Part shown: piece by piece, positions 49,933 through 61,296 of the stretch
Numbering within the stretch: position 1 is the stretch's first letter
Layout: each line of letters begins with the position of its first letter
From: Ricinus communis
Taxonomy: Eukaryota; Streptophyta; Magnoliopsida; Malpighiales; Euphorbiaceae
DNA length: 64,000 nt
Direction of reading: 5' to 3'
NCBI RefSeq assembly: GCF_019578655.1
Contig: NC_063256.1
Coordinates: 10,478,001-10,542,000 of the forward strand
Program-made: the position numbers and the translations under genes
Notes under the pieces: model-generated
Seen by the model: only the letters and a program-made list of their open reading frames with translations
What the model was told of the DNA's origin: nothing
The model's database searches: none

Positions 49933-52200
49933 CAGCAATCGCAATTTAACTTAATAGTCGATAGACGAATTCGTAGCGAAGAACCCTTTTGAAAAGCTTC
50001 TTCAGAGTTTTGATACATGGGAGGCAACATTCAAGAAGCCAAACTAGAAGTAGAAAAATAACCACCTATTAACTAAGTAGGTCAGCCCAATTTTCTGTGA
50101 TTGTTTATAGTATACATATATTCTGTGATGAGGAAGTATTCTTGCAAGATGGAATTAAATTTGTCAAGTTTTAACCAACTTTACCATTGTTGGTTATTAA
50201 GAACCCATATATTTGTTTTGTTCTTTATCCTTGTTTTTCTAATTCTTTTGATCTTTGCCAAACTTATGATGCGCATCCATAGGTTAATCGTTGTGTTTGT
50301 CTTGTTTAGAAGGATTGAATGCAAAAGAATTCAGCTAAATTTGTTAGGAAAATTTTGTGTTCCGCAGCTTTCCCTTGCATACATTTTTATGTCTCTTCAA
50401 ATTTTAGAAAAGGCAATGCTTTGTGAAATTTATCAGCAGATAGAGACCCATGTGCATGTGCAGCAAGCAGTACTGATTGGAAGTAGTAGAGCAGTAGTTC
50501 ATGGGCTGCTGCCCATATTGTCAAACTTTTGCTAGGAAAGTTAGGTGATAGGCCTGTCAATCAAAAACGAGTTCCACGTTACCTGATGAATCATGATTTT
50601 CACATGCTCCTTGTGAAACTGGAGCATTCATGATAAAAACATGCAAGATTTTGTTCTGCACAAGCAATGGATGGAGGGAGGCTGTAAGAGATTCCTAAAA
50701 CTGAGTTTAATTTGTTTATTACTTTTTTTATAATTTTTATTTTTGGCCTTCCACTAGTTTGTTTGTCTTTGGCAATCAAAATGAAGTTTCTTTAGCCGCA
50801 CATGGAAAAGGAGAAAAAGAATAGATCCTGTTCTCAAAATCTAGGCCACCCAGTCCGTCCCCCTTTATTTCTTCTTTCTATAAAGGGAATTAAGGTTACT
50901 ACTCACCAGAACTGGACAGAAAAGAAGCATAGTTCTAATTAGGATTTTTTATAAGAATATAATAGCTCCAATGATTCGAGTTTAAAACCCTCCTGAAAAC
51001 TTTTTTAAAATATAAATTGTTTGAACAAACCTATCTGAATTTATTTAATTATTGTGGTCCATTGGCATCCCCAAAATACCCGTGACTCTCCATTGGACCA
51101 ATGAATTCAAGTATGACAAAAATCATGTGGCGCATCTCCGTATCCCTTAATTATACATATGCTTTCTTTAGTTAGTGTTCCAAAAATACCAAATTCCCCC
51201 TCCACATGACCATTCCTGTCTTTTGCGTTGTTGTTGATTAATATTTTCTTCATATCTTTTAGGTCTGTTTATGGGTTAGTTTCAGATGGTTTGATGAAGT
51301 TCTGATAGTGATACTCAATCCGATTCAAAGCTTGTGGAGAGACTATGCTCCCTTAAAATGATATTAATTAGTTATATAGTTTATTAGAGTGAACAACAAA
51401 GAAAAGAAAATTAAAAGTATCAAAAGTATACAAATGCTCAATTACAACTTCTTAAATGTTGATTTATGTTAACATTGATGTGGAAAAATTACTAATAAAT
51501 GAAGCACTGTCATTACATGAATATGTTGTCAATTGATATTATATACCATCATTTAAGTGCTTGATTAATTGTTTCATTTTAATACTTATTAATTATAGTT
51601 TTTAATACAAATATATGATGTGATTGGAGAGACATTGCCATTGGGTCTCCATATGATGAATGATCCTCCTAATGCTTTGCAACAATGGTTGTTTCATGGT
51701 AGGATCAAATGCTTTCTTTGTAATTTGTGGTTCTTTTTCCAGCGTCTTGTATTAGAAACAGAAAGAAGAAAATAAAGATGGGATAAATAAATTATTATAT
51801 AAATTTGATTCAACCCATTATCAAAAGAACCCATCCAATGATGATATTTTATTTTACTTTTTTTATATACTATTTTTATCTCTAAAAATAATCTTTTTGT
51901 TGATTTCTCAATTGTCTTATTAATTTTAAATTTAAGACTGACATGTAAAAATAGAAATTATTTATTCATTCTATTTTTATGGAAAGTGAGCTGAACTCAC
52001 TCTTAAATGGCATAATTTAAGCTAAAAATGAATAAAATTTTAGACTAAATTAATTCAAAAGGTCAAATTGAAGTTACGGAGATAAGTTAAGAGGTAAAGA
52101 AAGGACCTTATTTACTTGTTTTTATAAAGAGAAATTAGTAGAAAGGACATTGGTTTATTAAGCTCCATAATTGATGAATAATCTCCTTTTTAATTACAAC
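49933..52200. other. 3' untranslated region of the bHLH gene and intergenic DNA
   Basis: The first 200-400 bases should hold the bHLH 3' untranslated region; no strong AATAAA signal stands out. The 144-codon ORF at 50101-50535 is hydrophobic low-complexity translation with no family match. The remainder is AT-rich without a recognised gene. Confidence 0.55.
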
Positions 52201-52204
52201 AATC

Positions 52205-52390
52205 AAACTAATGGTATGGTTAGGTCGGATCGGTCCAATTCGGTTATTTATAAATCACCAGTACCATACCAAAACTCGGTTATTTTAAAATTGAAGGTAC
52301 CAGTACCGTACCAAACATAAAAGGATACAATACCGTATTGTACCAATTTTACGGTTCAATACAGTTCGGTTCGGTGCTATTTTCGATTCT
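52205..52390 (+). repeat. CGGT-rich hAT-like element remnant
   Basis: It is dense in CGGTTCGG/GGTACC-type words (TTCGGTTCGGTGCTATTTTC near the right end), the signature of a common plant non-autonomous hAT group. Terminal repeats and target duplications are not recognisable. A related segment in the same orientation lies at 56520-56715. Confidence 0.45.
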
Positions 52391-52939
52391 AAAAATTTTA
52401 AAAACTACAACTTTAATCTCATCTTTAATCAAATACATTTAGAGAAAATATTATTACCAACCTAAAAAAAGTAGCATGAAAATCTGAATTAAAATTGCAA
52501 TCACATTCTTGAACAATCTGTTTCGTAATTCAGTCACTTGCAAATACAATAATTCATTCAATATTCAAATATAAACCATTAAAATATATGTTACTGCTAG
52601 CATAAAAATATTTTACAGATGGCAATCATTAAAATAAATAATATTTACAAACTTTATGTAGCACTAAAATACATGTCCAAAATTAGCAAAGGAATGTTAT
52701 TACCTCCCCTTAAAATTAGCACTCCACATTTAATCTTGGCATAAGGGACTCACCAATCTCAGGATCTTGAATAATTTCTATAATAAAAGTAAAAAATTAC
52801 ATCAATAAGACTTAACAGCATAAAAAATAAATAAACATATGTAAAAAGTTATGTTTTGACAATTTTTTTGTCAAGTTTTGTTTTATCATTTTCAAAAAAA
52901 AATTAAACTGTAAATATAATTTAATATATTTTTTTATAT

Positions 52940-53121
52940 TTTAATTAATTCCCCCTGTCGACGCCAACACGGCCGTGTTGATGCCTATGTTCCCAACACG
53001 GGCTGGTGTTTATGTCTGTGTTACTCTTTGTGGCCGTGCTCCCTAAAAGCTTTTTTTTCTTTGATATTTGATGCATCCAACACGGCCGTGTTGGGAACAC
53101 GGCCAGTGTTGAAACCAACAC
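52940..53121. mobile_element. Remnant of a Ty3/gypsy (Athila-like) element with ACACGGCCGTGT motifs, left part
   Basis: The palindrome AACACGGCCGTGTTG occurs twice (near 52966 and 53078), along with several imperfect versions. Such ACACGGCCGTGT-rich stretches are familiar from the non-coding 3' regions of plant Athila/Tat-type LTR elements. It is split from 55957-56240 by a younger LTR insertion. Confidence 0.45.
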
Positions 53122-55956
53122 TGTCACGACTCCACCCGAGAGCCCGTGACCGGCACTAGGGAATGGGTAGGCGTAAGTCCACCGAATCCCGTAGTAAGCC
53201 TGACACTCACAACTCAAACAAATCTCATCTCAAATTAATATTATTAAAGCCACAAATTATCTTAATAGCTACATTTTGTATAATAAATTCGGTCTGCCAG
53301 GAAAATTAGGCGAGACCCGAAACTACAGAAAATTTCCACTGATATCCCTACTATTACTACCGCGGAGAATCTAAGAGTTTTACAATTTGACATACCAATC
53401 AAACACTACCCGATGATGAAGAAGTCGGGTTACTGAGTATGAGTCGCGAGAAGACTAACAGTCACGAATCTGAAAAAAACAATAAATTGAGACTGTCAGT
53501 CTCGAGAGTGAGTTAAAATCAAATAATCTAGAGACTATTGCTTTCTTCACAGAAAATATTAATCATTCGAATCAATATATCAAACCATGCACGTAAATAC
53601 AACTCATATTATAATCATACCATAATAAATAAATAAATAAAATATATTTTTACTTTTACGGGACGAGTGGCTCAGTAGAATCCTAATCTCAAATTCTAGT
53701 AGCCTTTCGGCTCTCTTAATCCAACAGGTCTGGCGCCCAGAGAGCAAGCTCGATCAGAGTCCTTACCTCCAGCCTGAACACTTGAATTCCAAATAAGCCG
53801 GCGCCCAGAGAGCGTTGCTCGATCAGGGACCTTAACTCCGGCAATCAACTGAACTCAGCCCAAAGAGCAATGCTCGATCAGGACAAACAAATCCATAATA
53901 ATCTTATATCCATGATCATTACCGGCGGTGTGGCATGTTCTACGAAAGCCACATTTCCCAAAACGCAATCATCGCATTTAATAAATATCATTGTCTAATG
54001 AAATCATTCAACACATATCGAAATAAAGATTAAAAATTTAGGATAAGACAATGTGCAATTCGTGTCAAAAAAATAATAATATCTGTATTATTATAACGTT
54101 ACTAATAATAATATTTATATATTTTCAATAATTAATAATCAATTGAAATTATTTATTTTGCGATACTAATAATCATATTAAGCACAAATTCTAAAATAGC
54201 ATATTAAAATCAGACTTAGCAATAGTGGAATGATTAAATGACCACTCACAGGTTTTGGGCGACCTCCTAGCTCTGCTCGGTTGGAGCGAGCCGAACAGAC
54301 AGATCATCTAACACGGAAAACAATTTATCAATTATATTGAACAATTACAATTGACCCTAGGTCTAGATTCCTAGGACTGACTGTCTAAGAATCTCGACTC
54401 CGGTAAATTCTACCGAAAATTCGGCAGAACCTCCCTTACAACACGGACACTTACCCCACGTAAAAATGGATCCAGGACCTGCCAGAAAAACACTACAAAT
54501 ATCCAACAATCCAGACAACGGGAGTCGGATTCCCAGACTTCACTATTTCCCCGACTCCGCCACCGCCACACAGTACAAAACACCAGGCAGGCAAACTGGC
54601 AGACAATTATTTTTGACTCACAAATATCATCAAATACTCAACACAATCAATAGACACAAAATTAAACCAAGAATTTTTAAAATTACAGGCTAGAGAAAAA
54701 TTACCGAGACGCTCGATCGCTCGGTCGACTCGCCTCCGGCCCTCGGAGTCCGATCAACGATCCGAACACACCATCGGACTCACAACGACGCACTGATGAC
54801 GATTCCCGCTTTCGATTTTCCGATCTGACACCCGATCATCCGGAGATATTTTCGGACGATCTCGGCCGTCGATTTGCAAACGGAGCCCGATCGCCACGAA
54901 ACCGGTGCCATTTCGAAGCTTGAGCTGAGAAGAGTCGGGATATGTCCTTCGATCTTCCATAGCTCGCTGGAAAAATCCAAAAAGTCGGCTGCCTCCACTT
55001 CGCTTGAACTCTCTTCTCCGGCCACCAAAACCGACGCCGCCACTGCCAAAAAGAAGCTCTCTTCGAGGGGAGCCGATCGCCACCGAGATCGGTGGAAAAC
55101 GGCCGGCAATGCTCCTACGCGATTCCAGACGCCGCCATTCTCCGTCGCTCGCTCGGCCGCCACGCCACCGCCACCGACGATCCACGCCGCCTTCCTCTTC
55201 TTCTTCTTCGGCCATCACCCTCTCTCTCTCTCTCTCCCGATCTTCTTTCTCTCTCCTCGATCCCATTCCTTTCAATATCGACATTAGGCCCCCAAACTTT
55301 TCCTTATTACAATTTGGTCCCTCAACTTTTTCAATTACTTACAATCTCATCCTGTAGAATTTTAATTTAACCCCTAAACTTTCCTTTATCTTCTCAATTA
55401 AGCCCTTAACTATTTAATTTGGGCCAAATCCGAATTATTGAAATTACATAATTACATAAATACCTTTGACCGACATATTTATTTACGAAAATACCAAACT
55501 CATAAATTTTCATTAAACCCTCATAATAATAAAATTATACTTTTAATCCTTATTCCAAAATAATCCTCCAATTAAATCCTACACACAATTAAATTAAATA
55601 ATCAATTTCCAACTTAAAATTTAATACTACTAATCAATTATAATATCAATTTCTCCAAAATTCTTTTATAAAAATATCCTTTACAATTTCTTCCAAAGTT
55701 TTCCAATATATAATTTTACTTATATAAATATGCATTTTGGGAAAATTTGAATAACCAAAATATAATCATTTCTCAAATAATTTACTTAATTAATTCTTAA
55801 AATTTCAAACTAATTGGGTATAGAAAAATAATTCATTTAATTGACTAATATTAAAATTTTCATTAAATCATTTCAAATTAAACCAAATAAAAATGAAGCT
55901 AAAATTAACTTAAATAAAAACTCATTATTAAATATATAAAAATTTTGGGTATTATA
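53122..55956 (+). mobile_element. Solo LTR of the same large-LTR family as 18414-20583, 2,835 bp
   Basis: It starts TGTCACGACT and ends GGGTATTATA (terminal CA changed to TA). It is flanked by AACAC at 53117-53121 and 55957-55961. The order of internal blocks is the same as in the 18.4-kb copy: CCGGCACTAGGGAATGG, TCGAGAGTGAGTTAAAATCA, CCTTTCGGCTCTCTT, GCCTGAACACTTGA. A GC-rich stretch (54700-55290) gives long overlapping ORFs on both strands; these are compositional and contain no gag or pol motif. No internal second LTR, PBS or PPT was found, so it is read as a solo LTR. The copy is about 650 bases longer than its relative, mostly in the right third. Confidence 0.8.
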
Positions 55957-56240
55957 AACACGGCCAGTGTTGAAACCAACACGGCCATGTTCAGCTTTCT
56001 CATGCCCATACTTAGCTCGTTTCGGCAGCTTTGACGTCCAATTATGCTCCAATTCTTTTCTTTATCATTCTTTGACTTCTTTTGGATCTAATGCACATAA
56101 ACAGACGCATAAGGTGAGTGTTGGAACCAATTCACATCCAAATTCCATAGAATCAATCTTAAAAATGGCATTTAGATGTGTGTATTTTACGCACATCAAA
56201 TAACCCCACACTTAGCTCATTGCTTGTCCTCAAGCAATCA
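55957..56240. mobile_element. Remnant of a Ty3/gypsy (Athila-like) element, right part
   Basis: It continues the ACACGGCC-rich sequence of 52940-53121 and leads to CCCCACACTTAGC...TTGCTTGTCCTCAAGCAA (56202-56240). This is a conserved non-coding motif known from plant Athila-type retroelements. No coding sequence is present. Confidence 0.45.
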
Positions 56241-56519
56241 AAAGTAAAATAAGGAAAAATAGTATGTATACTAGATTACTAGTATCAATATACTATGTGA
56301 CATATTAATATATATATAACTTATATTTTTTATAGAGTATAAAGTATATTATAATATTATAGTTATTTTTAATATGTATTATTTTTTGTATTTCGATAAT
56401 AATTGCTTCAATTATATAAATGATAAATATAAAATAGTTTTTTTATAGAGTATATGTATTATTTTTTTTAATATGTATTATTTATATTATATAAATAATT
56501 ATTTATAAATATATGTAAA

Positions 56520-56715
56520 AAATTCGGTTCTATTTGGTCCGGATCGACAAGACGGATCGGTTCGGTACTGCCATGACGGTTTTACTAAAGAGCCAGTACC
56601 ATACCGTAATAGTAAAAAAAATCGGATCGGTACAATTTGGTTATAAAAACTTTCGGTTTTTTTCGGTACGGTTATTCGGTTCGGGCGGAAATCACCGAGA
56701 TCCATGCTCAGCCCT
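56520..56715 (+). repeat. CGGT-rich hAT-like element remnant with one terminus
   Basis: It is dense in TCGGTTCGG-type words and ends CATGCTCAGCCCTA (about 56703-56716), the complement of the TAGGGCTGAGCATG terminus seen in plant hAT-type elements. The left terminus is not found, so the element is truncated, or its other end is the 52205-52390 segment. Confidence 0.5.
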
Positions 56716-56840
56716 AGGTATAGTGTTCAGCAAACTGAATAAATTCACTCGTTAGTGGCTGCTATAATTCCATTTAAGGGACATGTTTTAAACTATTGTT
56801 TTACATTTAGCTTCAAAAGTAACTTATCATTGATTTTCTT

Positions 56841-56867
56841 TCTTCTTCTTCTTCTTCTTCTTCTTTT
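56841..56867. repeat. (TTC)n microsatellite
   Basis: A TTC triplet run is read directly. Confidence 0.93.
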
Positions 56868-57320
56868 CTTTTTTATCTCTTTGAAATAAGGGAACGATAA
56901 TCTTATTTGTATAATCCTAAGACATTTTTGTTCCCTTATGGATTGATAACATATAAGCCATAATAGGTTTAGATGGCAGTGTTTAAAATGGTTAAGGCTG
57001 GATTTTTTATTTATTTAACTCATGAAAAATTAGATTATGAATTACACAATATAATGTAAGAAGCCCCTATCCGTCATCATAATAATTTATTAGTATGAAT
57101 AGCATAAGAAAAGATTCAAATTTAAAACTAATTTTCTTTTAAATAAATGAAAATACTAATAAAACCACCCCTAATTATTGAGAAATCTAATTGTTATTTG
57201 AGTGAAGATATATTTTCAAAATTTAGCCACCTTTCTATTTTCTTTCCTTTTATTATTCTTCACCAAAATTATTATTTTTACCGTGGTTGAACATCTTCTA
57301 AGTCCACGATGATTTCTTAT
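56868..57320. other. Intergenic DNA, nothing recognised
   Basis: AT-rich sequence lies between the TTC run and the MITE. No ORF, RNA or repeat was recognised, apart from a possible left flank of dispersed family 4. Confidence 0.5.
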
Positions 57321-57909
57321 TAGGAATGGTAATAGGTAGGATGCCCGCCCATTTAAGAACATCCGACCGAAACCGATTAAAATACACATATCTGAACCCG
57401 TTCCAAATCTATTGAGAAGATTCTCTTTATTCCTCGAACTTGTCCCAAGCCTGGATAAAATATTCGAATACTATTAAATATATTTATGAATATTTAAATG
57501 AGTAACGAATACTCTATCCGTTTTTATCAGATAATTAAATGGGTACGTATTTACCGAATCCATTTATAATAATTAAATTATAAAATATATTAATATAAAT
57601 TAATATAAATAAAAAAATATAAAATATAAACTAATCAAATTTAAGTATTCAATATATTAATATAATTCAAACATATATTTAGTAAAATTTAAAATAATTT
57701 TCTAAATGATAAAAATATAATATAATATAATAATTTTAATACAATCGGGTTCGGGTAATGGGTACCCACGGATTCAAATGCACACCCGATACATATAATA
57801 AAATTAAATTTCAAATATGTCCCAAGCCCATTTATTATTACCTAAATTCGTCTTATTAGGATTCGGTTGGGTCGGGTATCCAAGAATACCCGCCCGACTG
57901 CCATCCCTA
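57321..57909. mobile_element. hAT-type MITE (non-autonomous DNA transposon), 589 bp
   Basis: The left end is TAGGAATGGTAATAGGTAGG and the right end is CCCGCCCGACTGCCATCCCTA; the right end reversed reads TAGGGATGGCAGTCGGGCGGG, so these are imperfect terminal inverted repeats. Subterminal GGGTACCC/GGGTATCC words occur at both ends. The flanks TTTCTTAT (57313-57320) and TTCTTTAT (57910-57917) look like a decayed 8-bp target duplication, as expected for hAT elements. No transposase is encoded. The ORF at 57867-58088 crosses the right end and is spurious. Confidence 0.8.
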
Positions 57910-57939
57910 TTCTTTATTCTTTTTATTTATATTATTATA

Positions 57940-58290
57940 TTTTGATTATTAAATACAACTTTTTCATATTTTTCTATATTATTATTATTATTATTATTAT
58001 GATTTTTTTATTTTATGGGATTTTTTCTTTTTATGGAGATTTTAATTCCTTTTGTGAAAATTTTGATTATAGCCTTTATAAAATTTGAATCTTTCTTTAT
58101 GGATGCATTTATAGAATTCAATGATTAATAATGAAATTTCTTCATTGATGTTCTAGCAATCAAACTTATTTAAGGATCAAATAATCAATTTGTGGTTTAA
58201 AATAACCATTGAGTGGAGTATGTAGAATGCCAAATTACAAAATAGAAAATCTCTATCAATGCGATTAAAAGATATAAATATAATTTTTTT
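57940..58290. repeat. AT-rich dispersed repeat family 4, copy 2
   Basis: It shares ordered blocks with 44570-44900. The MITE at 57321-57909 may have inserted in its left part. Confidence 0.5.
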
Positions 58291-59542
58291 TATATCTTTT
58301 AGTTATTGACGTAAAAGTTAATCTATATCTCAATTAGAATAAAGTTTTAAATTTGTAATATGTTTTAAAAAATAAAAAATTTAAACGATAAACAACTGAA
58401 ATTTGAACAAGTGAGAAGTCTAATATTAACACCCATTCTCTTATATAAACATTAAAATTCTAATTAAATACACTAATTCGTATATAAGTTAAAACTTATA
58501 TAAACATTAATTTTTTTTTTCACTGAAGCAGTCATTAATTGTATATTTTTTATTTTATAATTTAAATTAAAATAATTAATTTTCTGAAAAGAATTAAAAA
58601 TTAGCCTCTTTTCACAATTTATAAATATTTAATTGCCAAAAAAATCATAAACTTTACATTAGTTATAAATCTAGTATTAAAATTTTAATTTTAACATACT
58701 ATATTTTAATATTAATTTTAATTTTAGTATTTAAAATTATCTGTCAAATCTACTGGTTTAACATGAATTCCCACTATAATAAAAAGAACTAAATCAATAT
58801 TAGAATTATTGATTCGTTCTATTACTAAAATATTATCATTTAAATATATAAATTAACTTTTTTATTTTATTTTATAGTTTCATTAATCTTATATATTTAA
58901 ATGATAATATGTTAATAGTAAGAGTGCTAATCCAATTTTTTCTTTATTAGAGTTTATTTTACGTTAATAAATTTTATTGATAATTCTATCGGAAGTTAAA
59001 ATTTAAATTAATATTACATTTTGATGTTAAAATTAAAAATTTAAATAATTTATATAAATTTAATAATGAATGTAAAGTATATAATTTTTTTTGACAATGA
59101 AGCCATTTAGAAAGGATGCCAAAAATAATGGTGTTTGATTGTAATGCTTGGCAGGTGAGTCCTCCAAGTTTGTTAATTTCTGCTTTGTCATTTGACATTT
59201 CTAATTAACGAAGTCATCATCATGTCTACTAAGAAAAAGACCAAAAAACTGCATACATATATCAATTTATAATTAAGCTATAGAATTTCGGCCCAAAAAT
59301 AGGCTCGTCATTTACCGACAGCAAATAGCTTGCGCGTGGGCGTGGAACTCGTACCAACAAGAAGTGGGACCCTTTTAACCAAGGGCCCACCCGGACCCAC
59401 TCTTGGGATGCCGTAAAATTTAAGCAACTAGCGCGTCCCGGTTTCCACAGAGGAAAGCTTTTGGATTAGCAAAAAATATTGTTTTTAACAGAAGCCAATA
59501 ATCTGTTGAAATTGCAGATAGCGAGAGGGAGGCTGCTTTCTT

Positions 59543-59548
<6 letters not shown>
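58291..59548. other. Intergenic DNA, no gene seen
   Basis: The stretch is AT-rich. A GC-richer patch at 59320-59460 has no coding signature. Confidence 0.6.

Positions 59549-59598
<50 letters not shown>
59549..59598. repeat. (AT)25 microsatellite at the copia insertion site
   Basis: An uninterrupted TA tract ends two bases before the copia LTR starts. Confidence 0.95.
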
Positions 59599-59600
<2 letters not shown>

Positions 59601-59602
<2 letters not shown>

Positions 59603-59820
59603 TTAACTTGGTTTTTGACAAAAAAGAGAAAATGATAATCTTATAAGAGAGTAAAAATAAGAAATAACAGAAAAATGCAAATTCTAATCAATGTTTTAAG
59701 CCCAGTGACGTGGTCTAGTTTGACTAGGAAACAACTTAATCTTAAAGAAAAAGAATTATTCAGCTAACTAAATAACAGAACATACTAAAATATCTAATAC
59801 TAGTTTAATTAACTCCAACA
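59601..59820 (-). repeat. copia 3' LTR, 220 bp
   Basis: In plus orientation it starts TGTTAACTTG and ends AACTCCAACA, so it has TG...CA termini on both strands. Its first 80 bases match 63919-64000. Confidence 0.9.
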
Positions 59821-59828
59821 TCCTCCCC
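59821..59828 (-). promoter_or_regulatory. copia polypurine tract
   Basis: GGGGAGGA on the minus strand lies directly before the 3' LTR, the standard primer position for plus-strand DNA synthesis. Confidence 0.85.
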
Positions 59829-59850
59829 ATAAACTGAACATGGTTGCAGT

Positions 59851-60612
59851 TCAGTTTACACTTGAAGCGGCACAGACACCCAGAAGACTTCGAAACTTAA
59901 TGAACAAATCTAGCTTCAATGGCTTGGTCATTATGTCTGCAACTTGTTCTTGTGCTCCACAATGAACCAACTTCACAACTCCATCCTTAGTTAATTCATG
60001 AAGAAAATGAAACCGAACATCTATATATTTGCTTCGACCATGTAGTACAGGATTTTTTGAGAGTGCACCAGCTGAACTATTATCACAGAAAATCGTTGTA
60101 CCACCACTTTAAACATAATAAAAACTCTGCAAAATTCTCTTCAACCAAACTGCTTGGCAAGCACAAGCAGCTGCCGCAACAAACTCAGCTTCAGTGGTAG
60201 ATAAAGTGACTATTGGTTGTTTCTTTGAAGACCAAGAAACCACCCCTGAATTCAGCAGAAAAACAAAACCTGATGTACTCCTTCTATCATCAGAATCGCC
60301 AGCGTAATCACTATCAGTAAATGCAATCAGCTCTGCATCTCCTCCCCTTTTATAAAATATGCCAAATTCAGATGTTCCTTTTATATATCTTAACACCCTT
60401 TTAGCAACTTGAAAATGAAGTTCAGTTGGCTGCTCCATATATCTGCTTAAAAGACTCACGACAAACATGATATTAGGCCGGGTGGCAGCTAAATACATTA
60501 AGCTGCCAATTAATTGCTTATAACGGCTACTATCTACTCTTGCTCCATTTTCATCCCTTGTGAGTCTGAAATCTCGAACAATTGGATTTTGGACTGGATT
60601 ACAATTATCCAT
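59851..60612 (-). pseudogene. copia RNase H domain and polyprotein C-terminus
   Basis: The minus-strand frame shows the connection region (YKQLIGSLMYLAATRPNI) and the RNase H core: AFTDSDYAGD, STSGFVF, then SKKQPIVTLSTTEAEFVA. An in-frame TAA (60109-60111) precedes the last 85 or so codons, which contain FCDNSSA, the HGRSKYIDVRFHF block and the final AQEQVADIMTKPL block. The terminal TGA is at 59851-59853. The acidic residues of the core are present, but the stop would truncate it. By family this domain removes RNA from the RNA/DNA hybrid during reverse transcription. Confidence 0.9.
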
Positions 60613-61296
60613 ATTACACCTTGCTAAAACCTCCTGGGCATACCTCTTTTGGCAAATGAAAATTCCATCTATACTCTATAGTACTTCTATACCAAGGAAA
60701 TACCTTATTTTTCCAAGGTCTGTCATGTCAAACTCACGCATCATAGAACTTTTAAGTTCAATGAACATTTCCTCATCATTTCCAGTAAAAATTAAATCAT
60801 CAACATAAAGACAAGCAATCGGAATTTTACCTCATTCTCTAACTTTAGTGAATAAGGTATGCTCATAAGGACATCGCTGAAAACCTTCCTTACTAAAATA
60901 TGACTCTATTCGACTATACCAGGCTCGAGGTGCCTGTTTCAGTCCGTATAAATCCTTTTTTAACTTGTAAACCTTCTGTTTAGCACCATTTTTCTCATAC
61001 CCAGGTGGCTGCTCAATAAAAACCGCTTCGCCAAGTTCTCCATGCAGGAACGCAGACTTAACATCCAACTGATAAATTTTCCACCGCTTCTGAGCAGCTA
61101 AAGAGATCACTAATCGAATTGTTTCCAAGCGTGCTACAGGGGCAAAGACTTCAGTGTAGTCTACACCATGTTTTTGGGTGTAACCCTTTGCAACCAGATG
61201 TGCTTTGTATTTCTCTACTTCACCATTTTCACTGAGCTTCGTTTTATATACCCATTTGACACCAAGCTTCTTTACACCAGTAGAAAGATCTGTCAA
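60613..61296 (-). pseudogene. copia reverse transcriptase domain
   Basis: The minus-strand frame begins at TDLSTGVKKLGVKWVYKTK, continues with YKAHLVAKGYTQKHGVDYTE, SAFLHGELGE and LKKDLYGLKQAPRAWYSRI, and reaches the catalytic YVDD. A TGA at 60832-60834 sits about 10 codons before YVDD, and a TAG near 60680 follows a block of GIEVL. A single-base deletion separates this frame from the integrase frame near 61297. Catalytic motifs remain, but the chain is broken. Confidence 0.9.

Noticed and set aside
50101..50535. 144-codon ORF downstream of the bHLH gene
   Set aside because: It lies in the probable 3' untranslated region, lacks any domain and has a composition explained by T-rich DNA.
54754..55370. 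Several overlapping ORFs on both strands, up to 176 codons
   Set aside because: They lie in the GC-rich part of the LTR at 53122-55956, occur in several frames at once and are Arg/Ser/Pro-rich. This is typical of compositional ORFs, and no gag or pol motif is present.
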